DNA of 64,000 nucleotides from Lasiosphaeria ovina. Its lineage: Eukaryota > Ascomycota > Sordariomycetes > Sordariales > Lasiosphaeriaceae. The stretch is taken from positions 2,666,001 through 2,730,000 of the forward strand of contig JAULSN010000008.1 of assembly GCA_033439765.1 (NCBI GenBank), written 5' to 3'. Within the stretch, counting starts at the first letter, position 1; every line of letters begins with the position of its first letter. This document shows, one piece after another, positions 45,082 through 55,779 of the stretch. The position numbers were made by a program, and so were the translations under genes. The notes beneath the pieces were generated by a model that searched no databases, was not told the origin of the DNA, and saw nothing but the letters and a program-made list of their open reading frames with translations.

Positions 45082-46585
45082 GCCGACGCAATATTTTGTC
45101 ACGGTTGAATAATAGGTTTCGGGCGACAGCCTCTGTACATGTCCTTTGATATTTTCTGCATCCCTTGTAGCGTGTATATGGGGTGCGGGCCGAGACGAGT
45201 TTGTGTGTCTGTATGAGAGAGAGAGAGGGAGGGAGAGAGACAGAGCGCGCGCGAACTTTAGACCATTTTCCGGGAGGGACACGGCGGTCCCGAGGATGCA
45301 GGACAGGCCAACCTTGGTGACCCCTGACTGTTTGTTCATTATCATCATACTGCGGGGAATCTCGATAGACTGGAGGGAAATCGGCGGTCTGGCAAAACAC
45401 GTCGTGTGCATTGCGACCCTCCTTTTTCTTTGTTTTGTATTTGACCAGACATATTCTTGTCCTAATTGACGTGGTTAAGGGGGTTTGGTTGCACAAGCCT
45501 CCTTGGCCACCTTGACATTTGCAACTTCTCTTTTACTCCGCCATAAACAGTGTTCAGGCAATGAATGAGCAAGGTAATTCTTACGTAGGGTGTATTACAG
45601 GTGGGCGGGCTGCTTTCCTAGCCCCTGAGATAGCTCAAGCATAGACAATAAAGGTTCGGATGAAGAAGTCAGTACCCAATTCTGAGCTAACGGGTACATG
45701 GTATCACGAATTTTTACAAGTTTGGGAACCAAGGAGCAAATACTTACAATTCGTAGATTCCGCTGGGCCGATGGGCCTCAGCAACTCGGAAAGGAAGACC
45801 AGTAGAAAACTCCATTCATGCCAATACAGAAAGACATGCTATTTCCTGCCCCGAGCTGGGGTTGTTCGGAACAACAAGAGGGTTAGAGGAAAAAATATGG
45901 GGAGAAGAGATTTGAGTTTGGGGGTTCGAGGTTTGGTCTGGACCAGCCAATTAAAAAGCTCTTATGTTGTATGAAGAATTTGGCCTCCCACTTATTTTTC
46001 TGAGAGAATAACAAAAATGAAGAAACACGTTCAAACCGACCCTCCACGCCGGGAAGATGTATTAGCCGTCCTACTCCGTTTCCGTCACACCGAGAAAAGA
46101 GAAAGGAAAAAAAAAAAAAAAGGAATTTGCGGAAAAGAGCTCGTAATCTAGAGACATGCAAAGTAGCAAAGTTAACGGATGGGGGGAAAAGAAGAAACCA
46201 GAAAGAAAATGAGAGAGGAAAAAAACCCCCCCATAGGTACGCCCATGTACTCTCCCGTAAACTCCTTTCCCGATGCGTGCTATTCCTTCGGATGGGAGAG
46301 TAGAGGGGGACAGGGGTCCCAACCGTGGCCGGCGCTCCCTGTCCTTTTCGCTTCTCGCTCACCTCCGTTGCCCGTGGGTTCATCTTCGCTTCATCTTGAC
46401 AAGAAGAGAAAACCGCCAGGTTATTCTATCCTTATACTTTATCTCTTAGCATGGTGAAACAGTTGGGTATGGTTTTCTTGCCACGTATTTGAGGAAGATT
46501 TCGTAGAACAAAAGTCGTGTGGGGAAAACCGCAGCTACACATTGCTCTTACCACCCTCCCGGCCGCGTCCAGAGGTCCATTATTA
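45082..46585. other. Convergent spacer between LSC1 and the E2 gene
   Basis: 1.5 kb with an (AG)n-rich stretch near 45218-45246, a poly-A run near 46107-46121 and T- and A-rich sequence. No supported gene; probably the 3' regions of both flanking genes. Confidence 0.55.
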
Positions 46586-47542
46586 CTACTGTTCGCCGAG
46601 CAGCCGGGCGGTGATATCGCCCATGTATGCCTCTTCGAGCTCGTAGTCTTCTCCACCATTGCGGTCTATGCCGACAAAGTTGAACGCTTCGACGACTTGG
46701 TCGACGTCGAATCCCATGACGACAAAACGGTCGACCAGATCCCGGTTATACCCTTGGTACCTGTACAGCATGGAGAAATCAGGCGTCAACGGAGCTCCGC
46801 CATAGTCTGGCAGACTGGCAGCGGCAGCCTGGTCGGGAGGAGGAGGAGCCGAGCCGTCTACGTACCTCGAAGGGTCGTCCTTCTTCTCCTCGGCAGCCTT
46901 CTGCTTCTCGAACGTCTCGGCGGCGATGTCGCGCCTCGGCGCGCCCGCGTACTTGACAGACCAGTCGTGTGCCTTTTGAGCAAACTGGGCCGGGCTATCC
47001 ATCAGCATTTTCGCCACCTCGGCGTCTTGAGGGTCCTTGGGGTTCGGCGACTCTAGGAGCATGCGCAGCGAGATCAGCGCCATCTTGATGGTGCCGACGG
47101 GCGACCAGCCGGCGCCGAGCGTGTCGAGGCAGATGGCTCCCTAGTTGAGCAAGGGCGGCAGTTAGCAACAGAACAGTCTAATGCAGAGATCGGGTTTTGG
47201 GGGTGGGCAGGAAAGGGGAGAGGGGAGCGAGGGGCTGCCGCCGTATTGGGCTGGACCCGGCTGGAGGGGTCGTTTGCTTACCGTGACACTGCTGACGTTG
47301 GGGTGCCAGATCTTGGTGTCGAACTTCATGACGGGCGACTTGAAGGGGTACATCTCCGGAATGACGATGTCGACCTGGAAAGCGCCTCCGGCGTAGGGTG
47401 AGTCGGGGGGACCGGGAAATGTGCCCTTGAGATGGGTCAGATTGGCGGGGTCGACAGGGTGCGCGACGACGCCCGAGTTATCCTTGTCATTGTGAATGTC
47501 GGCAAGCTCCTTCGCTATCCGACGTTCGCGCGTAGAGGCCAT
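46586..47542 (-). CDS. UBC1: Ubiquitin-conjugating enzyme E2 with UBA domain (Ubc1/UBE2K type)
   Basis: Two exons, 47542..47282 and 47140..46586, give 271 residues. The UBC fold covers about 1-155, with the HPN motif in KIWHPNVSS and the catalytic Cys91 in GAICLDTLG, which is only four codons into exon 2. After a linker (SRYVDGSAPPPP) comes a C-terminal UBA domain, about 220-270 (VDRFVVMGFDVDQVVEAF). This architecture is that of yeast Ubc1 and human UBE2K, which extend Lys48-linked chains for proteasomal degradation. It is longer than yeast Ubc1 (215 residues), mainly in the linker. It diverges from the proteasome ATPase gene RPT2 at 49013. Confidence 0.94.
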
Positions 47543-49012
47543 GGTTGCTGACAGCCCTGGGCGAGAAAAAAAGGATGTGGTGGTGGTTTAGTAGTTCCGC
47601 TGCTTCGAGGGTCGGTTTGAGACTGGGCTGCGGAAGGAATAGGAGGGCCCGCCGAAGTATGGAGGGGGAGAATTCCGCAGCACACGCAGGTTGGTACCTG
47701 ATAGGTAAGGTAGCTGTGCGGGAGGGGCGGGGCGGGGCGGGCAACAGCGGAGAACTGGATATTTGGAGAGGAAACGACCTAACCTAATAACACTCCAGGC
47801 TGACTTCCAGGTTATTATTAGCAGGTTGGGTTGGCAATCTAACGGAAAGCCTATCGAAACGGCGGGCCCGACTGGAATGAAACCAGGGCAAGGCAAAACT
47901 GAAGTCAAAGGTTCCACCTTTATATTAGGTAAGGTAAGTAAGGCAGTCGGGGCCCAAAGCCTGCAAACCTTAAAGGCCGTTTCGCCGGCGCTGCCTGAAG
48001 ATGCAATGTGGTGCCGGGCGAGGAGAAGTCATTCGCAAAACATGGAAAGGCGGCCGGGGTGGAAATGGAACCGCAACAGGTGCTCCGTTCTCGCGGGCTT
48101 GCAGTGGACGGGAGGGAGGTGCTGGACTACCAACGGCACCGGACTGAATACGGATACGTATGACATACACGTACAGGGCGGCTGGGCGACCTGAGATGGA
48201 CGGGGTTTACCTCCGGGTAGGCTACCATACGATATGGCGAGCAGCGTGAGGCGTTCCGAATCCGAATCCGCCTTTGTTAATGGTACTGTACTGTGCATAC
48301 CTTTGGTAGGCATTTGGTAGGCAATAAGTAGAAGATGGAAGCTCAGCCTTTTCCGACTCTGCCATGCAGCAAGCTGCGTAATCGGCGGCAATTTCTACCA
48401 TATTATGAGCATTTAGCTGAGACCCGAGAAAAGTCCACGTCCACGGCGGTTCTCATGCTCATGCACAAAAGTAGTCCGTGCGCAAGGCTTCTTGCCATCG
48501 GTTTCATTCGTCCCTGAGGTGCCCGGTATCTCGGCTTGTTATTGGCTGGCGACAAAATGAAGAGCAAGATTCCGGATTCATGGTAACCCTTGCCCGATCT
48601 TATTTACATTTCTGGCACTCACCGACTCAGCAGGTTGCGTGAAAGTACGGAATCCAAGGTTCGGGATACCGTATGATAGGTACCTCTGGCAGCGCCCGAA
48701 ATCCAGGTCCTTCTAGGTTGGTCCCTGAGCGTTGGCTTAGGTAATATTTCAGTGGTCCGTGCACGGTCGCGCGTCTCGCTGCCGCCTGACGGTGCTGAGC
48801 AAAGCGCAGGGCCAACGAAGCTGCCAGCTCCTTGCATCTCTGCATCACAGGTCAACACCCTCGACTGTGACTGCCATTCATCGCCGATTTTTGCGCGCCC
48901 TTTGTAGGCACGGTAAAAACAAACCCAGAATTCGTCATTCCAGCATCGCATATATCCCAGGCGAACAATCGATCGTTTCTTTTAATTTCCGACCGGCGGC
49001 TGAGCAGCCAAG
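47543..49012. promoter_or_regulatory. Divergent promoter region of UBC1 and RPT2
   Basis: 1.47 kb between two genes of the ubiquitin-proteasome pathway. It should contain both promoters. No coding features were recognised. I did not find a clear match to the yeast proteasome control element. Confidence 0.5.
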
Positions 49013-50602
49013 ATGGTTAGTTGATCAGGCTGAGATCCCACGCCGACACGCTCTAACTTGAACTGCAGGGTCAGAGTCAATCTGGTATGGGCGGAGGAGG
49101 CCAGGATGGCCGGGACGAGAAAGACAAGAAGGTTCGTTCTTCCCGAGATGAATGCGCGATACCGACTGAAGCCTATCGTTGGCTACGGCTTGTGGATTGA
49201 ACGTTGTCATGCTGACCTCCGCCTGCGATAACAGAAGGACAAGCCCAAGTACGAGCCGCCCCCGAGACCGACGACCCGCATTGGGCGCAAGAAGAAGAAG
49301 GCTGGCGGCACCAGCGCTGCTGCGAAGCTGCCGCCCGTCTACCCGACGAGCCGATGCAAGCTCCGGCTGCTGCGCATGCAGCGCATCCACGACCACCTGC
49401 TTCTGGAGGAGGAATACGTCGAGAACCAGGAACGCCTGCGCAAAGCCAAGGCGGTCAAGGATAACTCGGCCCCCGCTTCGGAGCCTGAGTCGTCGGATAG
49501 AATGGCCGACGAGCGAGGCCGTGTCGATGACACGCGCGGTAGCCCTATGGGAGTCGGTACCCTCGAGGAGATGATTGACGACGACCACGCTATTGTCTCT
49601 AGCACAACTGGCCCCGAGTACTACGTCGGCATCATGAGCTTTGTTGACAAGGATCTACTTGAGCCCGGCGCTAGCGTCCTGCTTCATCACAAGAGCGTCA
49701 GCATTGTCGGCGTTCTTACAGACGACGCGGACCCGCTGGTCAGCGTCATGAAGCTAGACAAGGCGCCTACAGAGTCGTACGCCGATATTGGTGGCCTCGA
49801 ACAACAGATCCAAGAAGTTCGGGAGTCGGTCGAGCTGCCCCTGCTCCACCCGGAGCTCTACGAGGAGATGGGCATCAAGCCGCCAAAGGGTGTCATTCTC
49901 TATGGCGCGCCCGGTACCGGAAAGACTCTGCTGGCCAAGGCAGTGGCGAACCAGACTTCGGCAACCTTCCTGCGCATTGTAGGCAGTGAGTTGATCCAGA
50001 AGTATCTGGGTGACGGACCGCGGTTGGTTCGCCAGCTGTTCCAGGTAAGCCTCTTACGATGACATGACCAGAAGGGGGAGTCTGACAAATCACAGGTTGC
50101 CGCAGAGAACGCGCCCTCTATTGTGTTTATCGACGAGATCGATGCTATTGGCACGAAGCGTTACGACTCAACCTCTGGCGGCGAGCGTGAGGTGCAGCGA
50201 ACTATGCTGGAGCTGCTCAACCAGCTGGACGGCTTCGATGACCGTGGAGACGTCAAGGTCATCATGGCGACGAACAAGATCGAAACCCTCGACCCTGCTC
50301 TGATCCGCCCCGGCCGTATCGACCGAAAGATCCTCTTCGAAAACCCCGACCAGAACACGAAGCGAAAGATCTTTACGCTCCACACGAGCAAGATGTCGCT
50401 CAACGAGGACGTGGATCTCGAGGAGTTCATTGCCCAGAAGGACGACTTGTCGGGTGCCGACATCAAGGCAATCTGTTCCGAGGCCGGTCTGATGGCGCTC
50501 CGGGAGCGCAGAATGCGTGTACAGATGGCCGACTTCCGGTCTGCGCGGGAGAGAGTGCTCCGTACCAAGCAGGAAGGCGAGCCTGAGGGATTGTACTTGT
50601 AG
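49013..50602 (+). CDS. RPT2: 26S proteasome regulatory ATPase Rpt2 (subunit 4)
   Basis: Four exons, 49013..49015, 49069..49131, 49235..50044 and 50096..50602, give 460 residues. The first coding exon is the ATG alone, followed by a GTTAGT donor. Splicing yields MGQSQSGMG, the conserved N-myristoylation signal of Rpt2, which supports this start. A coiled coil (about 75-100, [21 protein letters not shown]) and an OB domain precede the AAA module: Walker A GAPGTGKT at 246-253, Walker [19 protein letters not shown] and the RPGRIDRK arginine-finger region. The C-terminus LYL fits the HbYX-type tail of Rpt2 that docks into the 20S alpha ring and opens the gate. It is divergent from the UBC1 gene and convergent with the SYLF gene. 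Confidence 0.96.
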
Positions 50603-50927
50603 TGTACATATATGACCACGTGTAATAGCTGTTAGGAGGCCAGTTGGGCAGAGGGGCGAGACTCTCAAATAGACAAGGACTTGGCATCCAGCATTGACTT
50701 TGGGGTAAGCCGTGTGATGTTTGTGCGATTTTGGTGATTTGTGACTGCCCAAACATGCCGCACAGCCGGTAAGAGTACAGCCTTCTGAATACAGTGTCCC
50801 AAGTGGAGCAGAATAAAGCCTAATTTCTCAAGGAAAGCAAGTTACATGTTACATCATCAGTCGTGGCTTGTCATGGCTCCGGCTTTCTGTCTCCAGCTTG
50901 GCCTTCCAGCGTCCTCTGTGCACCCTC
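50603..50927. other. Convergent 3' spacer
   Basis: 325 bp between the RPT2 stop and the SYLF-gene stop; both 3' ends should lie here. Nothing else seen. Confidence 0.6.
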
Positions 50928-51658
50928 TTAGTATCTCCCCCTTGTGTATGGAGGCGGCGAGTCGAGTTCGTTTTCACCGTCCCTGGTCCGCACATCTCCT
51001 GGCCTTGGCCCTCTACTCGGCTCGCGTGCAGCACCGCTATCTGCATCACGACGGCCGTCGGCTGCGTTCAGGGCTCTCACCAGCTGCCTCGCGCCCGACG
51101 GCCACATGCCCGGCGGGCCCTGCTCGGGCACATCGCCCCTGAGGATCTCGTCGACCGTGATACCCTTTCTGCCGTAAAAGGCGGCGTTGGCGTCGGGGCG
51201 CGCCACCACAACGGTGCCGTCGGCCTGCACGCCGGCGTAGAAGCCACGGCTCTTCATGTAGCTCCACACGGGCTTGGCCGTGTCGTCGCCGGCGCTGCCG
51301 CCCAGCGCAGACTCGAACGACGCGCCCGCCCCGACCGGGCCCGCCGCCAGCCCGACCTCGCCCCCCAGCGACAGCCGCGGCCGCGCGCTGAACGCCCGCA
51401 CCGCGTCCCGCGTCCGCAGCACGCACACGCAGTCGTAGATGTCCACCCCCGCCATAAACCCCGCCCCCAGCGTGTGCACCACGAACCCCGACGGCGGCGA
51501 CCACCCCCCGTCCGGCAGCCGCGAGACTACAACCCCTGACCCCCCCGCCCCGGACACGTGCAACCCCGTCCGGAACGTGGTGAAGATGGCGAGCCCGGCG
51601 GCCGTCTGGATCGCCCGCGGCGGGATCTTGACGAGGGCCTTTTGGGACGGCTTCTTGT

Positions 51659-51697
<39 letters not shown>

Positions 51698-52269
51698 TGC
51701 TGCTACTTCCCTGGGTGGTGTTGGAAGTATAGAAGCCATCTTCTGTTTTCAGGGGCGGTCGGAGTCAGCATCTATTTCTTTGCTAGAGGGAAGCAAGGGT
51801 CACAGAGAGAGAGATAGAGAGAGGGAAGGGAGACTTGCTGCAGAAGGACAGCAGAATGCGCGCCGCCTTGTCGCACTCTAGGTCCATGCTCGACGGCCAG
51901 AACGCCTCGGACCCCAGCTTGTTGGCCATCTTGTTGATGGGCGCGCCCGCCTTGACGCTCCACTGGTGCAGGCGCTCGCCGAACGTGGGCTTGTTGGACG
52001 GCGACGTGCCTGGCGACGGGGATGGCGACCCGCCTGGCGACGGTAACAGGCCGCCTGGAGAACCGCCTAGCGAGGCATGAGACGAGACGGGCCGCGGGGG
52101 CTTGGGCGGCGGTATGTCCCCGTGGTCGTAGTCTTCGATGATGCCGAGCTGGGGCGACGGGAGGGACTGGGGAGGCGGCGGGGGGTAGTAGGCTTGCCCT
52201 GGGCCGGACGTTGGAGGCGCATATGTTGGCTGCTGGTAGTACGGCGCGGCGCCGCCCGGCGGACTGAGG

Positions 52270-52317
<48 letters not shown>

Positions 52318-52478
52318 GGTTGGGGTCGATGAGAGTGAGACCAAGAATGCGAATGCGAATGCCTCCCCGGTCGCCCCGGGCCCGACGGGGCATCGTGGCC
52401 CATGATACTCGCCGTCTCGGCATAGTAATCGGGGTTGGTGCCGCCCAGCGCGGGGATGCGCCCGTGTCCGGAAGTCAT
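50928..52478 (-). CDS. SYLF-domain (Ysc84/SH3YL1-like) lipid- and actin-binding protein
   Basis: Two exons, 52478..51839 and 51742..50928, give 484 residues if the intron uses a GC donor (GCAAGT) and a CAG acceptor. This junction restores SFCKDGFY, the expected family sequence; no GT donor does. Residues 1-165 are disordered: a run of 15 Gln (55-69) and Pro/Ser/Gly-rich sequence. The SYLF domain covers about 195-400 (ECDKAARILLSFC, KALVKIPPRAIQTAAGLAIF, GFVVHTLGAGFMAGVDIYD, RPRLSLGGEVGLAAGPVG). A ten-Gly run from a GCC repeat lies just inside it. SYLF proteins bind phosphoinositides, and Ysc84 bundles actin at endocytic sites. No SH3 domain is present. The C-terminal tail is Arg/Pro-rich. Confidence 0.88.
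51661..51693. repeat. GCC/GGC trinucleotide microsatellite in the SYLF gene
   Basis: About ten uninterrupted CCG units on the + strand encode the ten-Gly run near the start of the SYLF domain on the - strand. Confidence 0.9.
52272..52316. repeat. CTG/CAG microsatellite in the SYLF gene
   Basis: Fourteen CTG units followed by TTG on the + strand encode the 15-Gln run (residues 55-69) on the - strand. A single CAA at the N-terminal end is the only interruption. Confidence 0.95.
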
Positions 52479-52994
52479 CTGGGATTCGGAGATCGGCGGA
52501 TGATCACGGATTAAAATGCATTGGCCAGATTACAAAGCGATGTTCGCATGTGCGTATTCTCAAAGGCTCGGAAATGTCGATCATGAAGAAACTGGGAGGG
52601 AATATACGGATACTACGGCATGTTGAAGCACAGCCTCACGGGACGAGGCCACGAAACATGGGGGCAAATATGCTTGTTGGCTGGCGTCCCGGGCTGCCAA
52701 GCACGACGCCAATGGGGGGTTCGTGAACCGGGACAATCATGAGAATTATTAACTTAACGCCTGAAACACGCCGAAAAAAATATTAAGAGTACTTATGCTT
52801 CAAGAATATTATAAACCTTGGAATTCATATCGCCAAACCCTCGAGTTTGCTCCGTAGACGTGCTAAAGAATAAACGATGCTGTTGTGAGCAGCACTGCGG
52901 GGCAGTGCGCTGATGTCATTGCCGTCTGTGCCGCAGGGGAATGTGAGTCCTGGCTTATGTCCCGCAACTCCGAGCGACATTTTCATCAGCGATA
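52479..52994. other. Spacer between the SYLF gene and tRNA-Met
   Basis: 516 bp, AT-rich in the middle (52,740-52,830). It should contain the SYLF promoter. No other feature supported. Confidence 0.55.
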
Positions 52995-53099
52995 GGGACC
53001 ATGGCGCAGCTGGTTAGCGCGCAGGTCTCATATTCCCATATGATCTGGTTAAACACTAGAGTAATCCTGAGGTCGTGAGTTCGATCCTCACTGGTCCCA
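52995..53099 (+). tRNA. tRNA-Met (CAT), elongator type, with 31-nt intron
   Basis: The acceptor stem pairs GGGACCA (52995-53001) with TGGTCCC (53092-53098), with discriminator A at 53099. The D arm is GCGC...GCGC and the T arm GTGAG-TTCGATC-CTCAC. The anticodon CAT is at 53029-53031 in the loop CTCATAA. A 31-nt intron (53033-53063) sits one base after the anticodon, the canonical position. The internal A box TGGCGCAGCTGG and B box AGTTCGATCC are intact, and a T run follows at about 53105. The loop and the T:T closing pair match eukaryotic elongator rather than initiator tRNA-Met. Confidence 0.95.
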
Positions 53100-53102
53100 G
53101 TC

Positions 53103-53111
53103 TTCTTTTTT
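53103..53111 (+). terminator. RNA polymerase III T-run terminator of tRNA-Met
   Basis: CTTCTTTTTT, with a run of six T, begins a few bases after the mature tRNA end, as expected of a Pol III terminator. Confidence 0.75.
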
Positions 53112-53476
53112 GCTATTCTCTCTCCATTGATAAAATGGTGATGTGCATTTCTTTTACTCTAGATTAATATCGGATTTCTGCTGGTACCGTAATAGCCCAC
53201 GGCTGTAACGCGATTGCTCTCTTTTTGCTCTCTCCGTAGTCTTGAGAACGTTGGAATTCGCTCTCGCCGGGGTGGTACTGAGGCTCTGAGATCGGCGCTA
53301 TCCGGCCCACTAACCGCCCCACTGACCGCCCCACCAACCCAACGCACGGCCTCAGGCAAGTCCCACCAACGTTAACTTGCAATTTCTGCCCCACCCAGCA
53401 AGCTCGAAACAGAGTCATGACCTTGACCGTTCGCAGTTGATGCGGCTTTGCAGCCAGCAACAGCTCACAGTTCAAG
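53112..53476. promoter_or_regulatory. ELP3 promoter and leader
   Basis: 365 bp between the tRNA gene and ELP3, both on the + strand. It includes a short tandem of GGCCCACTAACCGCCCCACTGACCGCC-like units at about 53306-53340. No coding sequence. Confidence 0.5.
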
Positions 53477-55201
53477 ATGGCGACAGTGACAGTAACCACG
53501 ACGACGACACGCAAGAAGGACGCATCCAACCTTCCACCCGAGAACGAGCGATTCCTGCGATGCTGCGCCGACATCGCCAGCGCCCTGATCGAGGACCATG
53601 AAGCCGCCAAAGACCCGACCCGTCCCCAGAAGGACATCAACCTCAACACGCTGCGGTCCAAGCTCGCAAAGAAGCACAGGATCGCCAGCGTGCCGCCCCT
53701 GACCGCCATCATCGCCGCTGTGCCCGAGCACTACAAGAAGTACATCCTGCCGAGGCTCATTGCGAAGCCCATCCGGACTTCCTCGGGCATCGCCGTCGTC
53801 GCCGTCATGTGCAAGCCTCACCGATGCCCCCACATCGCCTACACCGGCAACATCTGCGTATACTGCCCTGGAGGACCCGACTCGGACTTTGAATACAGTA
53901 CCCAGTCTTATACCGGTTACGAACCAACGTCGATGCGAGCCATCCGCGCCCGATATGATCCCTTCGAGCAGGCCCGCGGGCGCGTCGACCAGCTCAAGGC
54001 TCTCGGACACTCGGTGGACAAAGTAGAATATATCATTATGGGAGGGACCTTTATGTCGCTCCCCGAGTCGTACAGGGACGAGTTTATCTCTCAGCTGCAC
54101 AACGCGCTGAGTGGCTACGGGACGCTGGACGTGGACGAGGCCGTCCGCGGTGGTGAACAGAGCAACATCAAGTGCGTGGGCATCACCATAGAGACGCGGC
54201 CAGACTACTGCCTCCAACCCCATCTGTCGAGCATGCTGCGGTACGGGTGCACTCGCCTCGAGATCGGTGTCCAGTCGCTGTATGAGGACGTTGCACGCGA
54301 TACCAACCGCGGGCACACGGTTGCCTCGGTCGCCGAGACGTTCTGCCTCGCAAAGGACGCCGGCTTCAAGGTTGTCAGCCACATGATGCCGGATCTGCCC
54401 AACGTCGGCATGGAGCGCGACCTGGACCAGTTCCGCGAGTATTTTGAGAACCCGGCCTTCCGGACCGACGGTCTCAAGATCTACCCCACCCTGGTTATCC
54501 GCGGGACTGGTCTCTACGAGCTCTGGCGGACGGGGCGGTACCGGAACTACACGCCCAACGCGCTCATAGACCTGGTGGCGCGGATCCTGGCGCTTGTGCC
54601 GCCGTGGACTCGCATCTACCGGGTGCAGCGCGACATCCCCATGCCGCTGGTGACGTCGGGCGTCGAGAACGGCAACCTCCGCGAGCTCTCGCTGGCGCGC
54701 ATGAAGGACTTTGGCACGACGTGCCGCGACGTGCGCACGCGCGAGGTCGGCGTCAACGAGGTCAAGCACAAGATCCGGCCGAACCAGATCGAGCTGGTCC
54801 GGCGCGACTACGCGGCCAACGGCGGCTGGGAGACGTTCCTGGCGTACGAGGACCCCAAGCAGGACATTCTTGTCGCGCTACTCCGCCTCCGCAAGTGCTC
54901 CGAGAAGTACACGTTCCGCGAGGAGCTCAAGGGCCAGCCGACCAGCCTCGTGCGCGAGCTGCACGTCTACGGCATGGCTGTTCCCGTCCACGCCAGAGAC
55001 CCCCGCAAGTTCCAGCACCAGGGCTTCGGCACCCTCCTCATGGAGGAGGCCGAGCGCATTGCCCGCGACGAGCACGGCAGCGAAAAGATCAGCGTCATCT
55101 CGGGCGTCGGAGTCCGCGGCTACTACAGGAAGCTCGGCTACTGGCTCGACGGCCCTTACATGTCCAAGTATTTGGATGGGAGGCCCGGGTCCGAGGAGTA
55201 A
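53477..55201 (+). CDS. ELP3: Elongator complex catalytic subunit Elp3
   Basis: Single exon, 574 residues, the normal length. The radical-SAM iron-sulfur cluster motif is CX9CX2C (Cys117, Cys127, Cys130) in [18 protein letters not shown]. Further family blocks are [30 protein letters not shown], and [11 protein letters not shown]. The C-terminal GNAT acetyltransferase domain includes [25 protein letters not shown] and [14 protein letters not shown]. Elp3 makes the cm5 side chain on wobble uridine 34 of tRNAs using acetyl-CoA and SAM within the six-subunit Elongator complex, mainly in the cytosol. The N-terminus [14 protein letters not shown] is variable in the family. Being intronless is unusual among the larger genes here. 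It follows a tRNA gene on the same strand, which is probably coincidence. Confidence 0.97.
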   Translation: MATVTVTTTTTRKKDASNLPPENERFLRCCADIASALIEDHEAAKDPTRPQKDINLNTLRSKLAKKHRIASVPPLTAIIAAVPEHYKKYILPRLIAKPIRTSSGIAVVAVMCKPHRCPHIAYTGNICVYCPGGPDSDFEYSTQSYTGYEPTSMRAIRARYDPFEQARGRVDQLKALGHSVDKVEYIIMGGTFMSLPESYRDEFISQLHNALSGYGTLDVDEAVRGGEQSNIKCVGITIETRPDYCLQPHLSSMLRYGCTRLEIGVQSLYEDVARDTNRGHTVASVAETFCLAKDAGFKVVSHMMPDLPNVGMERDLDQFREYFENPAFRTDGLKIYPTLVIRGTGLYELWRTGRYRNYTPNALIDLVARILALVPPWTRIYRVQRDIPMPLVTSGVENGNLRELSLARMKDFGTTCRDVRTREVGVNEVKHKIRPNQIELVRRDYAANGGWETFLAYEDPKQDILVALLRLRKCSEKYTFREELKGQPTSLVRELHVYGMAVPVHARDPRKFQHQGFGTLLMEEAERIARDEHGSEKISVISGVGVRGYYRKLGYWLDGPYMSKYLDGRPGSEE

Positions 55202-55720
55202 TCTGCTGTACGCTGGCTTGGGCGGCATTGATGTATGTATGTCGAGGCGTTTTTATGGTTTGCACCCGGGAATTGCTTTGTATCGGGGGAATTCACTGGA
55301 CCAGAAAATTCGCTTTGGAGGGGCGGCGTTGGCGGGGGTTGCATACTCGTTATATACATGGACATACGCACACATGGATCTGTTGTATCTAGAAAGGAAA
55401 GAATCACGGATGTCTTAGCAATATAGACGCAGTGCATGTCTTGTTTCGACAGCAGCTGTTGGCTGTGCCGACGTTTTGTGCACATGTTTTGTTGATCCTC
55501 CATGTCTGCGGGGCCGGGATATCGTGCCCTACGGTTCCAAGACGGGAAAAGGGGGTGGGCAATGTGGTCCGACGTTCTCCTGCCGCTTTCCCTCCCTGCC
55601 TAACCCCTTTTACCCCTGTTACCCCCTTTACCCCCTTTTGCCCCTTTTGCCCCTTTTTATACTGGCCCCTCTGCCCCATTGCCCCGTGAGAGCTATTTTC
55701 ACCGACCCGTTTGTTTGTAA

Positions 55721-55779
55721 GGTAGGCAGGTAGGTAGTTAGGTAGGTAGGTAGGTAGGTAGGTAGGTAGGTAGGTAGGT
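55721..55779. repeat. GGTA tetranucleotide array
   Basis: About 14 units of GGTA with two early interruptions (GGCA and GTTA). Confidence 0.95.

Noticed and set aside
50868..51539. 223-codon plus-strand frame over the SYLF gene
   Set aside because: Antisense shadow of GC-rich coding sequence.
55590..55690. Interstitial telomere
   Set aside because: Pyrimidine tracts such as TTACCCC and TTTACCC are irregular and do not form CCCTAA arrays.
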